The notes beneath the pieces were generated by a model, which was not told the origin of the DNA, did no database searches, and saw nothing but the letters and a program-made list of their open reading frames with translations. Below, piece by piece: positions 27,061 through 37,998 of a stretch of DNA of 62,420 nt. Both the position numbers and the translations under genes were made by a program. The stretch covers positions 1 through 62,420 of the forward strand of contig CACJLZ010000003.1 in assembly GCA_902594395.1 (NCBI GenBank), read 5' to 3'. The stretch is from an uncultured Pelagibacteraceae bacterium. GTDB taxonomy: Bacteria > Pseudomonadota > Alphaproteobacteria > Pelagibacterales > Pelagibacteraceae. The number at the start of each line of letters is the position of its first letter. The stretch's first letter is position 1.

Positions 27061-28391
27061 TGACAAAAAAATATTTTGGTACCGATGGTATTAGGGGAGC
27101 TATTAATAGTGAAAATATTAATGGGGACATGTTTTTTAAATTTGGCTTAGCTAGTGGAACATATTTTAAATCTCAAAAAAAAAGAAAACAAACCGCAATA
27201 ATTGCTAAAGATACTAGATTGTCTGGATACACTTTAGAACCAGCACTTGTATCAGGATTAGCATCAGCAGGTATGCATGTATATACTTTAGGACCTTTAC
27301 CTACTAACGGTTTAGCGATGCTCACAAAAGCCATGAGGGCAAATATGGGAATTATGATTACAGCTTCTCATAATCCTCACAATGATAATGGATTAAAACT
27401 ATTTGGACCTGATGGCATGAAACTGTCAGATAAAATTGAAAAAAAAATTGAAAGTTTAATAGATAAAAAAATTATCAAAAATCTCTCTAAGCCAGAAAAA
27501 TTAGGTAGAGTAAAAAGATTAGAGACAGGTACAAATGATTATATTAAAATATTAAAAAAAAATTTTACCAAAGAATTCAATTTAAGAGGACTTAGAATTG
27601 TAATTGATTGTGCAAATGGAGCAGGGTACAAAGCTGGACCAGAATTATTAAAATCTTTGGGAGCCAAGGTGATTGCAATAGGAGTTAATCCTAATGGATT
27701 AAATATTAACAAAAACTGTGGTTCTACATTTCCTGGAAAAATAAAATCTGCAGTTAAAAAGTATAAGGCCCATATAGGTATTTCACTAGATGGTGATGCA
27801 GATAGGATAATTATGTGTGACGAAAAAAGTAATATTATAGATGGAGACCAAATTATTGCTGCATTAGCAACAAGGTGGAAAAATAAAAAAATGTTAAAAG
27901 GTGGGGTTGTTGGAACATTAATGTCCAATTATGGTCTTGAAAAGTATTTCAAAAAAAAAAGAATAAAATTTATACGTGCTAATGTTGGTGATAGATATGT
28001 AAAAGAGGTAATGCAAAAAAATAAGTTTAATTTAGGTGGAGAACAATCAGGACATATTATTCTAGGTAAATTTGCTACTACAGGAGATGGCTTACTTGTA
28101 GCCCTGGAGTCTTTATTTGCTCTTAGAAAAGGAAAAAGAGCCAGTGAATTTTTTGAAAAATTTAAGAAAACTCCACAATTACTTAAAAATATTGAAGTAA
28201 AAAATAAAAATATAATTAACAAACCTGAAATTAAAAAATCTATTAGACTAGCTTCAAAATTAATAAAAGGTAGTGGCAGAATTCTTGTAAGAAAATCGGG
28301 AACAGAATCAAAAATAAGAATTATGGGGGAAAGTGAAAATAGAAGACTTCTTGTAAAATGTGTTAATATTATTGTGAAAAAAATTAGATAA
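27060..28391 (+). CDS. glmM: Phosphoglucosamine mutase
   Basis: 443 residues beginning KKYFGTDGIRG, with the phosphoserine loop TASHNPHNDNG (Ser103), the metal loop SLDGDADRI near 240 and the C-terminal RKSGTESKIRIM. It turns glucosamine 6-phosphate into glucosamine 1-phosphate for peptidoglycan and lipid A. ftsH-folP-glmM is a common bacterial order. Its ATG shares a base with the folP stop. Confidence 0.96.
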   Translation: MTKKYFGTDGIRGAINSENINGDMFFKFGLASGTYFKSQKKRKQTAIIAKDTRLSGYTLEPALVSGLASAGMHVYTLGPLPTNGLAMLTKAMRANMGIMITASHNPHNDNGLKLFGPDGMKLSDKIEKKIESLIDKKIIKNLSKPEKLGRVKRLETGTNDYIKILKKNFTKEFNLRGLRIVIDCANGAGYKAGPELLKSLGAKVIAIGVNPNGLNINKNCGSTFPGKIKSAVKKYKAHIGISLDGDADRIIMCDEKSNIIDGDQIIAALATRWKNKKMLKGGVVGTLMSNYGLEKYFKKKRIKFIRANVGDRYVKEVMQKNKFNLGGEQSGHIILGKFATTGDGLLVALESLFALRKGKRASEFFEKFKKTPQLLKNIEVKNKNIINKPEIKKSIRLASKLIKGSGRILVRKSGTESKIRIMGESENRRLLVKCVNIIVKKIR

Positions 28392-28392
28392 T

Positions 28393-29205
28393 TTGAAAAT
28401 AAAATCAAAAATTTTAATCATAGCAGGATCTGACTCATCAGGTGGTGCAGGCATTCAAGCAGACATTAAAACTGCTACTAGTCTAGGTGTTTATTCTATG
28501 ACAGCAGTAACTGCAGTTACAGTCCAAAATACAAAAAGTGTGAAATCAGTAATACCTATTGCACCAAATGAAATTTATAATCAAATAATTCATACAATTA
28601 AAGATATAAGGCCCAATGCTATAAAAATTGGAATGCTTCATTCTACAAGAGTAATAGACAAGGTATTAAGATCATTGAATGAAATGAAAGTTAAAAAGAT
28701 TATCTTAGACCCAGTGATGATTGCCAAAGGTGGCTCTAAGCTTATTACTGACTCAGCTGTACAATTGATGAAAAATAAATTATTAAACAAAGTATCTTTA
28801 ATTACACCTAATATTCCTGAAGCTGAAATCTTAACTGGTATCAAAATTAAGAATCAAAATGATATGATTCTTGCTGCAAATGAATTTATAAAACTGAATG
28901 TGCCAAATGTATTAATAAAAGGAGGTCATTTAAAATCAAAAAGGGTACATGATATATTTGTTAATAAAAAAGAGATTAAAGTTTTTTCAAATAGAAGATT
29001 AAATACTAAAAATACTCATGGTACAGGCTGTTCACTATCAACTGCAATTACCTCTTTTTTTTCATGTGGAAAAACTCTAAAGAGATCTTGTGAGTTAGGA
29101 ATTAAATATGTAAATTCTGCAATATTAACAAACCCTAAAATTGGTATAGGACATGGTCCGATAAATCATTTAAATTCAATTGAGTTAAAAAGAATATACA
29201 AATAA
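28393..29205 (+). CDS. thiD: Hydroxymethylpyrimidine/phosphomethylpyrimidine kinase
   Basis: 270 residues from a TTG start one base after glm[22 protein letters not shown] at the N-terminus and [13 protein letters not shown] near 208 are diagnostic of ThiD. It phosphorylates HMP and HMP-phosphate. With thiE present and thiC not seen, the expected role is to activate imported HMP or a related pyrimidine, as known for SAR11. It overlaps purA by one base (TAATG). Confidence 0.94.
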   Translation: MKIKSKILIIAGSDSSGGAGIQADIKTATSLGVYSMTAVTAVTVQNTKSVKSVIPIAPNEIYNQIIHTIKDIRPNAIKIGMLHSTRVIDKVLRSLNEMKVKKIILDPVMIAKGGSKLITDSAVQLMKNKLLNKVSLITPNIPEAEILTGIKIKNQNDMILAANEFIKLNVPNVLIKGGHLKSKRVHDIFVNKKEIKVFSNRRLNTKNTHGTGCSLSTAITSFFSCGKTLKRSCELGIKYVNSAILTNPKIGIGHGPINHLNSIELKRIYK

Positions 29206-30497
29206 TGAAAAATGTTGCAGTAGTTGGTTCGCAGTGGGGAGATGAAGGAAAAGGAAAAATTGTAGATTGGCTATCAGAACAAGCTGATGTTGTAATTAGA
29301 TTTCAAGGTGGTCATAATGCTGGACATACCTTAGTAATAGATGGAGTAACTTATAAACTTCGATTGCTCCCTTCAGGAATAGTTAGAAAAAATAAAGTTT
29401 CAATTATTGGAAATGGTGTTGTTGTCGACCCTTGGGCATTACTGGATGAAATCAAGGAAATTGGAGAAAAAGGTGTGGATGTAAATTCAAAAAACTTCAT
29501 GATTTCAGAGGCTGCAAGTCTAATCTTACCATTTCACCGAGAAATGGATGAAATAAGAGAAGATGCAGCAGGTAAAAGTAAAATTGGAACCACAAGGAGA
29601 GGTATTGGACCTGCCTATGAGGATAAAGTTGGAAGACGTTCAATTCGAGTAATGGATCTTAGATCAGAAAAAAATCTGAACCAACGATTAGAGACAGTTT
29701 TACTACATCATAACGCTATTAGAAAAGGTTTAGGCAAAAAAATATTTGAAAAAAATCAGCTTAAAGACGATCTTTTAAAAATCGCTCCAGATATTCTTAA
29801 ATTTTCAGCACCAGTGTGGCTTAAGATTGATCAATTTAAGAAACAAAAGAAAAAAATATTATTTGAGGGTGCACAAGGAATTCTGTTAGACGTTGACCAT
29901 GGAACATATCCTTTTGTAACTTCTTCTAATACTGTGGCCTCAACTGCTGCAACAGGAACTGGATGTGGACCCAATTCAATTAATTATGTACTAGGAATAA
30001 CTAAAGCTTATACGACAAGAGTAGGTGAAGGACCTTTTCCTACAGAATTGATAGATAAAGTAGGTGAGTTATTAGGAACAAGAGGCAAAGAATTTGGAAC
30101 TGTGACAAGTCGAAAAAGAAGATGTGGATGGTTTGACGGTGTTTTGGTAAGACAGACAATAAAAATTTCTGGAATTGACGGGATTGCCTTAACAAAACTA
30201 GATGTTTTAGATGAACTAGATGAAATAAAAATGTGTGTGGAGTATAATTTAAATGGAAAAAAAATTGACTACCTTCCTGCTGCAGTTGAGGATCAGCTTA
30301 AAATCAAACCTATTTATAAAATATTTGATGGGTGGAAAACTTCAACTAATGGTATCAAAAATATCAATGATCTTCCTGAGAATGCAAGAAAATACATATT
30401 TGCAATTGAGGACTTCATAGGAGCAAAAATATCAAGTATATCTACCAGTCCTGAGCGGGATGATACTGTTTTAGTAGAAAACCCTTTTGAAATTTAA
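29205..30497 (+). CDS. purA: Adenylosuccinate synthetase
   Basis: 430 residues with the N-terminal GTP loop [11 protein letters not shown] at 8-18, the GHNAGHT motif near 40, and EGAQG and [11 protein letters not shown] further on. It makes adenylosuccinate from IMP, aspartate and GTP in AMP synthesis. It ends the ftsH-folP-glmM-thiD-purA run. Its last 4 bases overlap the convergent rpoH stop. Confidence 0.97.
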   Translation: MKNVAVVGSQWGDEGKGKIVDWLSEQADVVIRFQGGHNAGHTLVIDGVTYKLRLLPSGIVRKNKVSIIGNGVVVDPWALLDEIKEIGEKGVDVNSKNFMISEAASLILPFHREMDEIREDAAGKSKIGTTRRGIGPAYEDKVGRRSIRVMDLRSEKNLNQRLETVLLHHNAIRKGLGKKIFEKNQLKDDLLKIAPDILKFSAPVWLKIDQFKKQKKKILFEGAQGILLDVDHGTYPFVTSSNTVASTAATGTGCGPNSINYVLGITKAYTTRVGEGPFPTELIDKVGELLGTRGKEFGTVTSRKRRCGWFDGVLVRQTIKISGIDGIALTKLDVLDELDEIKMCVEYNLNGKKIDYLPAAVEDQLKIKPIYKIFDGWKTSTNGIKNINDLPENARKYIFAIEDFIGAKISSISTSPERDDTVLVENPFEI

Positions 30498-31387
30498 TTT
30501 GCAGGTAAAAGATTTTTTGATTTAGCAAGCAAAAGCATTTGTTTTTGTAATTTCTCAAATGCTTTATTTTCAATTTGTCTTACTCTTTCACGACTAATCT
30601 TATATTTTTTACTTAAATCTTCTAAAGTAATTGGATCATCATTTAATCTTCTTGAATATAAAATTTCTTTTTCTCTATCATTTAAAACTTTAATTGAGTC
30701 TTTTAATAAATCTTTTCTTTGTTTCATTTCTTCTTGATGAGCAAACTTAAGATCATGGTCTAATTCTTTATCCACTAACCAGTCTTGCCATTCATCACCG
30801 TCCTCACCAACTTGAGCATTGAGAGAAAACTCTTTTCCAGATAGTCTACGATTCATTGAGACAACCTCTTCTTTACTTACATCTAATTTTTTAGCGATTT
30901 CGTTTACATGCTCATTTCTTAAATCACCTTCAGCCTGTGGTGCAATTTGATTTTTTAATTTCTTGAGATTAAAAAATAATTTTTTTTGTGCAGTTGTTGT
31001 ACCGATTTTTACTAAACTCCAAGATTTTAAGATATATTCTTGAATAGAAGCTTTTATCCACCACATCGCATAAGTTGCTAATCTAAAACCTTTTTCTGGC
31101 TCAAATTTTTTGACAGCTTGCATAAGTCCAATATTACCCTCAGAGATCATTTCGTTAATTGGTAGTCCATAACCTTTATAACCCATTGCAATTTTCGCAA
31201 CTAATCTTAAATGACTTGTCACAAGTTTTTCTGCTGATTTAATATTTCCAGTAGTTTTCCAATTTTTAGCCAGCATGTACTCCTCTTCTGCATCAAGCAT
31301 TGGAAATTTTTTTATTTGCTCGAGATATGCAGACAGGCCACCTTCATTACTCAAAATGGGTAAATTGCTATTCATCGTTGTTCTCAT
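30494..31387 (-). CDS. rpoH: RNA polymerase sigma-32 (heat shock) factor
   Basis: 297 residues. Region 2 ([22 protein letters not shown] in outline) begins near 90, and the RpoH-specific [12 protein letters not shown] follows near 135. Region 4 carries a helix-turn-helix ([19 protein letters not shown]) near 256. It directs heat-shock promoters. A second Met five codons in could be the true start. SAR11 keeps very few sigma factors, so this one is probably a major regulator. Confidence 0.95.
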   Translation of the reverse strand: MRTTMNSNLPILSNEGGLSAYLEQIKKFPMLDAEEEYMLAKNWKTTGNIKSAEKLVTSHLRLVAKIAMGYKGYGLPINEMISEGNIGLMQAVKKFEPEKGFRLATYAMWWIKASIQEYILKSWSLVKIGTTTAQKKLFFNLKKLKNQIAPQAEGDLRNEHVNEIAKKLDVSKEEVVSMNRRLSGKEFSLNAQVGEDGDEWQDWLVDKELDHDLKFAHQEEMKQRKDLLKDSIKVLNDREKEILYSRRLNDDPITLEDLSKKYKISRERVRQIENKAFEKLQKQMLLLAKSKNLLPAN

Positions 31388-31427
31388 AGACAGTTTATCT
31401 AATTAATATTAAAAATTTTTCAATGTT

Positions 31428-32408
31428 TTATTTACCTATATTTCTTAGTGTTTTTAGTATTATTTCAAGTTCATTTGGTAAAATTGAGTTAAAAATCATC
31501 TGCTTATTTTTTCTTGGATGTATAAAGCCCAATGTCTTAGCGTGCAGAAATTGTCTGTTTAATTTTGTTAAAATTTTTTCTAACGATGGTTTTATATCTT
31601 TAAGTTTTTTAAACTTTTTTTTATATTTATCATCACCAACTATACTATTACCTAAGTAATTCATGTGAACTCTTATTTGATGAGTCCGACCTGTTTCTAA
31701 TTTGCACTCTAACAAACTAAAAGTTGGAATATTTTTATTTTCAAAAATTTCTAAAGTTTTGTAATTTGTAATTGCTTTTTTTCCTTTACTATTACTAACC
31801 TCCATCATTTGTCTATTTTTTGAGCTTCTTGTGATAAAGGTTTCGATTTTACCTTTAGATGGTCTAACTTTGCCCCAGATTAATAATTGGTAAACTCTTT
31901 GGATCGTATGTTTATTAAACTGATTAGATAGGTGTTCGTGTGTTTGATTGTTTTTTGCAATAACAATTAATCCAGATGTATTTTTATCAATTCTATGCAC
32001 TATACCTGGTCTAAGTTCACCTCCAATATTAGAAAAAGAATCTTTACTATAATTCATAAGCGCATTTACGATTGTATTATCAAAATTACCTGCACCAGGA
32101 TGCATTACTATTCCAGAGGGTTTGTTTAAAACAATCAAATCTTTATCCTCAAATACGATATCTAAGTTAAACTCATAAGGTTTTAAGGAAGCTTTTTTTG
32201 GTTCAGGAATAACTAATTTTATTTCATCACTTAAAAAAACTTTTTTTGATGGATCAGTTATTACTTTATTATTTATTCTTAAATTATTATCTTGAATAAG
32301 ATTCTTAATTTTCGTTCGACTGATAATATTTTCTCTCTTTTTAATAAAAATATCCACACGGAGTTCATTTTCGGTCTTACCAACAATCAAATTTATTTTT
32401 TTTTCCAT
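31428..32408 (-). CDS. rluD: RluD-type 23S rRNA pseudouridine synthase
   Basis: 326 residues from the ATG at 32408 (MEKKINLIVGKTENELRVD). The open frame continues upstream through tRNA-Arg on the other strand, but that extra peptide is not protein-like and was excluded. An S4 RNA-binding domain at about 15-75 precedes the catalytic domain with GIVHRIDKNTSGL, whose Asp is the nucleophile, and a C-terminal RTHQIRVHM. RluD-type enzymes modify helix 69 of 23S rRNA. The exact site is inferred from the S4 domain. Confidence 0.9.
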   Translation of the reverse strand: MEKKINLIVGKTENELRVDIFIKKRENIISRTKIKNLIQDNNLRINNKVITDPSKKVFLSDEIKLVIPEPKKASLKPYEFNLDIVFEDKDLIVLNKPSGIVMHPGAGNFDNTIVNALMNYSKDSFSNIGGELRPGIVHRIDKNTSGLIVIAKNNQTHEHLSNQFNKHTIQRVYQLLIWGKVRPSKGKIETFITRSSKNRQMMEVSNSKGKKAITNYKTLEIFENKNIPTFSLLECKLETGRTHQIRVHMNYLGNSIVGDDKYKKKFKKLKDIKPSLEKILTKLNRQFLHAKTLGFIHPRKNKQMIFNSILPNELEIILKTLRNIGK

Positions 32409-32431
32409 AAAATGATATATTAATATTATAT

Positions 32432-32508
32432 GCGCTTGTAGCTCAACTGGATAGAGCGCCTGACTTCGGATCAGGAGGTTCTGGGTTCGACTCCTAGCAG
32501 GCGCACCA
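32432..32508 (+). tRNA. tRNA-Arg (TCG)
   Basis: 77 bases with encoded CCA. Acceptor stem GCGCTTG/CAGGCGC, anticodon stem CCTGA/TCAGG and loop CTTCGGA give anticodon TCG, which reads CGA and, with an unmodified U34, possibly other CGN codons. The 5' end lies 23 bases from the divergent rluD start, and the 3' CCA directly abuts the stop of the ABC permease on the opposite strand. Confidence 0.96.
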
Positions 32509-33300
32509 CTATTCACCCATATTTATTAAAGTCCCTTTTATTCTCGCTCTTAAAAAAGATAGATAAAATAGTCCTATTCCAAAAATTAAATAAAATAAAT
32601 TTAATAAATAAGCTTGTTTTATATTTTCATAATCAACTAGACCGTTTATCAAAATATTTCTTGTTTCATCAAAAATGTAAACTAATGGTAAGCCTTTTGC
32701 AATTACTTGGAAAAATTCAGGAAGAATTTCAATTGGGTAGTAGATACAGCCTAATGGAGCAAGTAAAAATAATGATGACCAAGCTATATTTTCAAATGAT
32801 GGTCCAAATCTCATCAAACCAGAGCTCACAAATAACCCTAGTGTAATGCCAAATATATATAAACTTAAAAACAATATAAATAGTGGAAGACCTAATTTTA
32901 ATATTGAAACTCCAAATAATGGAGATGTTAAAATAATTGCGGGCACTAGACCAATTAATGTTCTTATCAAAGCAGTAAAAATTAAAGATACAATTATTTC
33001 TTTAAGCTTTAACGGAGCGATAAATAAATTTGTAAAATTTCTACTCCAGATTTCCTCCAAAAAAAGCATATTAAAACTTATGCTAGATCTAAAAAGAATG
33101 TCGTAAAGAATTGCGCATGTAAGAATTATTCCAAGTGTATTATTGTAATAATCACTATAAATTGAAAAAAATTTAGAAATAAATCCCCAAAGAATAATTT
33201 GTATTGTTGGCCAATAAATTAAATCCAAAACTCTTGGTAAAGAACTTTTGATGAGATAAAAATGTCTCAAAAAAAGTCCGTACATTTTATTTAGATTCAT
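32509..33300 (-). CDS. ABC-2 type transporter permease
   Basis: 263 residues with six predicted membrane helices. The C-terminal region contains GCIYYPIEILPEFFQ, the typical ABC-2 permease turn found in NodJ and drug-export families. It overlaps the ATPase gene by 4 bases, forming a two-gene exporter. The substrate is not evident; candidates include lipid-linked sugars, drugs or heme-like compounds. The stop codon directly touches the tRNA-Arg CCA end. Confidence 0.87.
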   Translation of the reverse strand: MNLNKMYGLFLRHFYLIKSSLPRVLDLIYWPTIQIILWGFISKFFSIYSDYYNNTLGIILTCAILYDILFRSSISFNMLFLEEIWSRNFTNLFIAPLKLKEIIVSLIFTALIRTLIGLVPAIILTSPLFGVSILKLGLPLFILFLSLYIFGITLGLFVSSGLMRFGPSFENIAWSSLFLLAPLGCIYYPIEILPEFFQVIAKGLPLVYIFDETRNILINGLVDYENIKQAYLLNLFYLIFGIGLFYLSFLRARIKGTLINMGE

Positions 33301-34025
33301 ATTAAATCTCTTGTAAGTTTTAAAAAAACTTCCTCCATATTTCTCCTTCCATGCTTTTTAATTAATTCGCCAGGAGTTCCTTGATCAATAATAGATCCTT
33401 TATTCATCATTAGAACTGAAGAACATAATCTCTCAACTTCTGCCATGTTATGTGAAGCAAGTAGAATAGAAGTTTTTTTCTCTTTTTGGTATTCCTCTAA
33501 AAAACTCCTAACAAAATCTCCTGTCTCAGGATCTAAAGATGCAGTTGGCTCATCAAGAAGAAGAACTGATGGATCATTAATTATAGATTTAGCTAGACTA
33601 ACTCTATTTTTTTGACCAGAGGAAAGTTCTCCTGTTATTTTATTAATAAATTCATTAAGCCTTAATTTTTCACAAAGATAATCAATTTTAATTCCAAGTT
33701 CTTTTACATCATAAAGCCTTCCATAAACTTCAAGATTTTGCTTTACAGTTAATTTTTTTGGTAACTCAATATATGGTGAAATAAAATTTAATTCGTTTAA
33801 TAATTCAACTCTTCGTTTTTCAATTTCAATACCATTTATAAGAACCTTCCCTTTAGTAGGCTTTAGTAAACCAAGAATCATACCTATTGTTGTAGTTTTA
33901 CCACATCCGTTAGGTCCAAGAATTCCAATGATTTCATTTTCATTTACTTTAAAAGAAATATTTCGAACAGCTTCTTTTGTGTTATAAGTTTTTGATAAAT
34001 CAATTATTTCAAGAGGAATAGTCAT
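33297..34025 (-). CDS. ABC transporter ATP-binding protein
   Basis: 242 residues with Walker A GPNGCGKTT near 36-44, signature LSSGQKNRVSLAKS, Walker B VLLLDEPTASLD and the H-loop LLASHNM. It energises the ABC-2 permease encoded immediately after it. The ATG shares one base with the Sua5 family stop (33297-34957 is one coupled unit). Confidence 0.93.
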   Translation of the reverse strand: MTIPLEIIDLSKTYNTKEAVRNISFKVNENEIIGILGPNGCGKTTTIGMILGLLKPTKGKVLINGIEIEKRRVELLNELNFISPYIELPKKLTVKQNLEVYGRLYDVKELGIKIDYLCEKLRLNEFINKITGELSSGQKNRVSLAKSIINDPSVLLLDEPTASLDPETGDFVRSFLEEYQKEKKTSILLASHNMAEVERLCSSVLMMNKGSIIDQGTPGELIKKHGRRNMEEVFLKLTRDLI

Positions 34026-34957
34026 TAAAATTTTGAAGCCCTTAATAATCTATCGTTAATAGTTTTGCCGATTCCTATGTTTGGAATTTTGTCTACAGCT
34101 ATAGATTTGAAATTATCTTTTTTTATCTTTCTTAAAATAGTGTAGAGATTTTTCGCAGCTTCTTTTAAATCGCCCTTTTTTGATAAAAAATAATAGTTCG
34201 TTTTGTTAATTTTATTTTTCTTAATGAGTAAAAAAGCCTCATCTTTTTTTATTTTTTTAACATTAAGTCTGATTGGGATTCCAGGCGAATAATGAATTCT
34301 TAATTGTCCAGGAGCTGAGATTTTGGAAGGATTTGTATTTATTGAAATTTTTTTCTTTAATATTTTTTGGATAGTTTCAACTTCTAAACCACCTAATCTT
34401 AAAATTTTTGGTTTTTTTCTGAGATCAATGATTGTAGACTCAACCCCAACAGAAGATCTTCCGCCTTCAAGTATATACTTAATTTTTTTTCCAAAATCAT
34501 CTTTTACATCTGAAGAAGTTACCGCACTAACTCTTGAAGAAATATTTGCACTAGGTGCTGCGATAGGAAATTTCAAATGTTTCAACAGAATTCTTGTTAC
34601 TGGATGTTTTGGAAATCTCACTGCAAGAGTATTTTTTTTATTAGTTGCAACTTTCGAAATTTTTGATTTTTTTTTTTGATTTAAAATAAATGTTATTGGC
34701 CCTGGACAAAATCTTCTATATAATTCTAAAAAATCACCATTTAGATCGCAATCATCTTTTAATTTTTTTAAATCATAATAATGAATAATCAGAGGGTTAC
34801 TCATTGGTCTTTTTTTTAATCTAAATATTTTTTTACACGCTATATCAGAATATGCATTCCCTGCAATTCCATAAACAGTTTCAGTGGGTATAGCAACACA
34901 CTCTCTCTTATTTAGGAGATTCTTTGCTTTTTTAATATTTGCAAGATTAATTTTCAT
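34025..34957 (-). CDS. Threonylcarbamoyl-AMP synthase (Sua5 family)
   Basis: 310 residues: a YrdC/Sua5 domain at about 10-190 (PTETVYGIAGNA, KRPMSNPLI, FPIAAPSANIS, STIIDL) and a C-terminal Sua5 domain beginning with the linker SAPGQLRIHYSP. The enzyme makes threonylcarbamoyl-AMP for t6A37 of ANN-decoding tRNAs. It starts only 20 bases from the divergent xseB, so promoters for both must share or invade coding sequence. Confidence 0.93.
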   Translation of the reverse strand: MKINLANIKKAKNLLNKRECVAIPTETVYGIAGNAYSDIACKKIFRLKKRPMSNPLIIHYYDLKKLKDDCDLNGDFLELYRRFCPGPITFILNQKKKSKISKVATNKKNTLAVRFPKHPVTRILLKHLKFPIAAPSANISSRVSAVTSSDVKDDFGKKIKYILEGGRSSVGVESTIIDLRKKPKILRLGGLEVETIQKILKKKISINTNPSKISAPGQLRIHYSPGIPIRLNVKKIKKDEAFLLIKKNKINKTNYYFLSKKGDLKEAAKNLYTILRKIKKDNFKSIAVDKIPNIGIGKTINDRLLRASKF

Positions 34958-34977
34958 GTATTATTTGAGAGTATTAT

Positions 34978-35232
34978 ATGAAAGATAAAAATTTACCAAA
35001 TGATTATAATTCATTATCTCTTGAGGAATTAACTATTGAGGCAAATAAGATGATTGAAGAATTAGAAAATCAAACAGATTTAAGTAACTCTTTAGACAAA
35101 TATCAAAATTTGATTAAATTAAATAATATAATTGAGAAAAAATTTCAAATGAACACTAAAGAAATAAATGAGAAAACAAAAGAAAAAATATCCAAAATCA
35201 ATCAAAAAAATAATGCAAAGAAAATTAAATAA
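34978..35232 (+). CDS. xseB: Exodeoxyribonuclease VII small subunit
   Basis: 84 residues with the XseB helical pair SLEELTIEANKMIEELENQ and a Lys-rich tail. It assembles in several copies with XseA to degrade single-stranded DNA. xseB-ispA-dxs is the standard alphaproteobacterial order, which strengthens this otherwise short match. Its 3' end overlaps ispA by 20 bases. Confidence 0.85.
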   Translation: MKDKNLPNDYNSLSLEELTIEANKMIEELENQTDLSNSLDKYQNLIKLNNIIEKKFQMNTKEINEKTKEKISKINQKNNAKKIK

Positions 35233-36085
35233 AATCGCAAAAGACACAAATTTATTTTTAAAAAGATTTATTACTAACCAAAAAAAATCAAATTTGATAG
35301 TTGCAATGAAGTACGGTCTATTTTCTGGAGGAAAAAAAATAAGATCAAAAATCTTGATTGATGTTGGGTCTTTATTTAATTTAGATTATAAAACACTTAT
35401 CATTGTTGGTGCTGCAGTTGAATGTATTCACGCATATTCATTAATACATGATGATTTACCTTGTATGGACGATGATTCTATACGAAGAGGCAAACCATCA
35501 GCTCATATTAAATTTGGAGAGGCTACTGCAGTTTTAGCTGGAAATTCACTTTTAACAATGGCTTTTGAAATTTTAAGTCATAAAAATTTAAGAATTAATG
35601 AAAAAACCAAGACTAATTTAATTAATAAAATTTCTGAAAGTTCAGGTCATCTTGGAATAGCAGGAGGTCAATATTTAGATTTAAATTATGAAGGTAAGAA
35701 AATTTCTCAAAAAAAGATTGAAGAGATGGAAATAAAAAAAACTGGAAAACTTTTTAGTTTTTGTTGTGCAGCACCATTAATAATTAAGAAAAAAAACAAA
35801 AGTGATGTAAAGAAATTTGAAAATATTGGTGCTGATATAGGTTTGCTATTTCAGGTCGCTGATGATTTGATTGATTATAAAGGAAGTTTACTTGTTGCAG
35901 GAAAAAAAACTGGTAAGGATAAAAAAAGAGGAAAAGCAACTCTAATTAGTTTAATAGGATACAAAAATACTATTAAATATGCTAATAATTTAATCTTAAG
36001 AATAAAAAGTAAATTAAAAAAATATGGATCTAAATCCAGAAACTTGTCGGAAACATTAAATTATATTTTGAATAGAAATAAATGA
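35213..36085 (+). CDS. ispA: Short-chain polyprenyl (farnesyl/geranylgeranyl) diphosphate synthase
   Basis: 290 residues from the ATG at 35213. An ATG 45 bases upstream would add 15 Lys-rich residues and lengthen the overlap with xseB. The first aspartate-rich motif [17 protein letters not shown] starts at 79, and the second is [10 protein letters not shown]. The extra residues between the DD and D of motif 1 are typical of bacterial IspA. It builds C15 or C20 diphosphate, feeding quinone and carotenoid/retinal synthesis. It overlaps dxs by 4 bases. Confidence 0.93.
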   Translation: MQRKLNKIAKDTNLFLKRFITNQKKSNLIVAMKYGLFSGGKKIRSKILIDVGSLFNLDYKTLIIVGAAVECIHAYSLIHDDLPCMDDDSIRRGKPSAHIKFGEATAVLAGNSLLTMAFEILSHKNLRINEKTKTNLINKISESSGHLGIAGGQYLDLNYEGKKISQKKIEEMEIKKTGKLFSFCCAAPLIIKKKNKSDVKKFENIGADIGLLFQVADDLIDYKGSLLVAGKKTGKDKKRGKATLISLIGYKNTIKYANNLILRIKSKLKKYGSKSRNLSETLNYILNRNK

Positions 36086-37995
36086 AAAAAAAATACGAAC
36101 TGTTAGATGAAATTAATTTTCCATCAGATTTAAAAAAATTACCTGAGTCAAAATTACAAAAAGTTGCTGATGAATTGAGAGAGGAAATGATTGATGCTGT
36201 CTCGGTGACAGGTGGTCATCTTGGGGCAAGTCTTGGAGTTGTAGAATTAACTGTTGCTTTACATTATATTTTTAATACACCTAATGATAAGTTAATCTGG
36301 GATGTCGGTCATCAGTGCTATCCACATAAAATTTTAACAGGCAGAAAAGATAGAATAAGAACTCTTAGACAAGGAAATGGTCTTTCTGGTTTTACAAAAA
36401 GATCAGAGAGTGAATATGATCCCTTCGGTGCTGCACACAGCTCAACATCAATTTCATCAGCTCTAGGTATAGCAGTAGCAAACAAACTGTCTAATAAATC
36501 AGACAATGTAATTGCAGTAATTGGTGACGGGGCAATTAGTGCAGGAATGGCTTATGAAGCTATGAATAATGCTGGTGCTTCAAAAACTAAGATGATTGTA
36601 ATTCTAAATGATAATGATATGTCGATTGCTCGACCAGTAGGGGCTATGAGCACTTATTTGGCAAAAATTTTTTCAGGAAAGATTTATTTTAGTTTAAGAG
36701 AAACCATTAAATTAATTATGTCAGCCTTTTCAAAAAGATTTAGTGCAAAGGCTGGTAAAGCGGAGGATTTACTTAGATCAGCTGTTACCGGTGGAACTTT
36801 GTTTAGTTCTCTTGGATTTTATTATATTGGTCCAATAGATGGTCATGATTTAAATTCATTAATTCCAATTTTGAAAAATGCTAGAGACTCAAAGCATGAA
36901 GGACCAATTTTAATTCACATTAAATCAAAAAAAGGAAAAGGTTATACTTTTGCTGAGGAGGCAAAAGACAATTATCATGGAGTATCAAAATTTAATGTCA
37001 AAACTGGTGAACAACATAAGAGCACAAGTAGATTACCAACTTATACAAAGGTTTTTGCAAACACTTTAATTCAACACGCTAAAAAGGACAGTAAAATTGT
37101 AGCTATAACGGCTGCAATGCCTGATGGTACTGGGCTTGATATTTTTCGCAAAGAATTTCCAGATAGGACTTTCGATGTTGGGATTGCTGAGCAACATGCA
37201 GTTACTTTTGCTGCAGGTTTAGCTACTGAAAATTTCAAACCCTATGCTGCTATTTATTCAACTTTTCTTCAAAGAGCTTATGATCAAGTAGTTCACGACG
37301 TGGCAATTCAAAATTTACCTGTTAGATTTGCAATAGATAGAGCAGGACTTGTTGGAGCTGATGGACCAACACATGCTGGTAGCTTTGATACAACATATTT
37401 AACTACTCTACCAAATTTTGTCGTTATGGCAGCAAGTGATGAAGCTGAGCTTGTAAGAATGATAAATACCTCAACAGAGATTAATGATAGACCTTGTGCA
37501 TTTAGGTATCCAAGAGGGTCAGGAATAGGTTCAATGCTGCCCTCTATAAACGAAAAAATTGAGATAGGGAAATCAAAAATTATTAAAGAAGGAAAAAAAT
37601 TAGCAATCCTAAATTTTGGAGCAAGATTGCATGAGACTTTGAAAGCTTCAGAAAACTTATCAAAAAAAGGTATACCAATAACAGTTGTTGATGCTAGATT
37701 TGCAAAACCTTTAGATGAAAATCTTATTTGGCAATTAGCTACGACTCATGAAGCGATCATGACTATTGAAGAGGGTTCAATCGGTGGTTTTGGATCTCAT
37801 GTGGTGAATTTTTTGACTAAAAAAGGTTTGATGGACTCTAATTTAAAATTTAGATCATTAACATTACCAGATATTTTTATTGATCAAGATACTCCAGGCA
37901 AAATGTATAAGGTGGCCAATCTTGACTCAGTTTCAATAGAGGAGAAAGTTTTAGATTTGTTAAATTCTAATATAGTTTTAAAAAAACAAAATTAA
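36082..37995 (+). CDS. dxs: 1-deoxy-D-xylulose-5-phosphate synthase
   Basis: 637 residues with [13 protein letters not shown] near 73, the thiamine diphosphate motif [18 protein letters not shown] near 150 and the transketolase-like central domain with [15 protein letters not shown]. It condenses pyruvate and glyceraldehyde 3-phosphate, the first step of the MEP isoprenoid pathway. It is coupled to ispA. The stop lies 3 bases from the convergent aroC. Confidence 0.97.
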   Translation: MKKKYELLDEINFPSDLKKLPESKLQKVADELREEMIDAVSVTGGHLGASLGVVELTVALHYIFNTPNDKLIWDVGHQCYPHKILTGRKDRIRTLRQGNGLSGFTKRSESEYDPFGAAHSSTSISSALGIAVANKLSNKSDNVIAVIGDGAISAGMAYEAMNNAGASKTKMIVILNDNDMSIARPVGAMSTYLAKIFSGKIYFSLRETIKLIMSAFSKRFSAKAGKAEDLLRSAVTGGTLFSSLGFYYIGPIDGHDLNSLIPILKNARDSKHEGPILIHIKSKKGKGYTFAEEAKDNYHGVSKFNVKTGEQHKSTSRLPTYTKVFANTLIQHAKKDSKIVAITAAMPDGTGLDIFRKEFPDRTFDVGIAEQHAVTFAAGLATENFKPYAAIYSTFLQRAYDQVVHDVAIQNLPVRFAIDRAGLVGADGPTHAGSFDTTYLTTLPNFVVMAASDEAELVRMINTSTEINDRPCAFRYPRGSGIGSMLPSINEKIEIGKSKIIKEGKKLAILNFGARLHETLKASENLSKKGIPITVVDARFAKPLDENLIWQLATTHEAIMTIEEGSIGGFGSHVVNFLTKKGLMDSNLKFRSLTLPDIFIDQDTPGKMYKVANLDSVSIEEKVLDLLNSNIVLKKQN

Positions 37996-37998
37996 AAA

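Noticed and set aside
27940..27965. An A-rich run in glmM as a possible frameshift site.
   Set aside because: The reading frame stays intact with all GlmM motifs, and no alternative frame continues usefully.
32409..32516. A 36-residue N-terminal extension of rluD reading through tRNA-Arg.
   Set aside because: It is antisense to a complete tRNA and adds no known domain. The ATG at 32408 begins the S4 domain properly.
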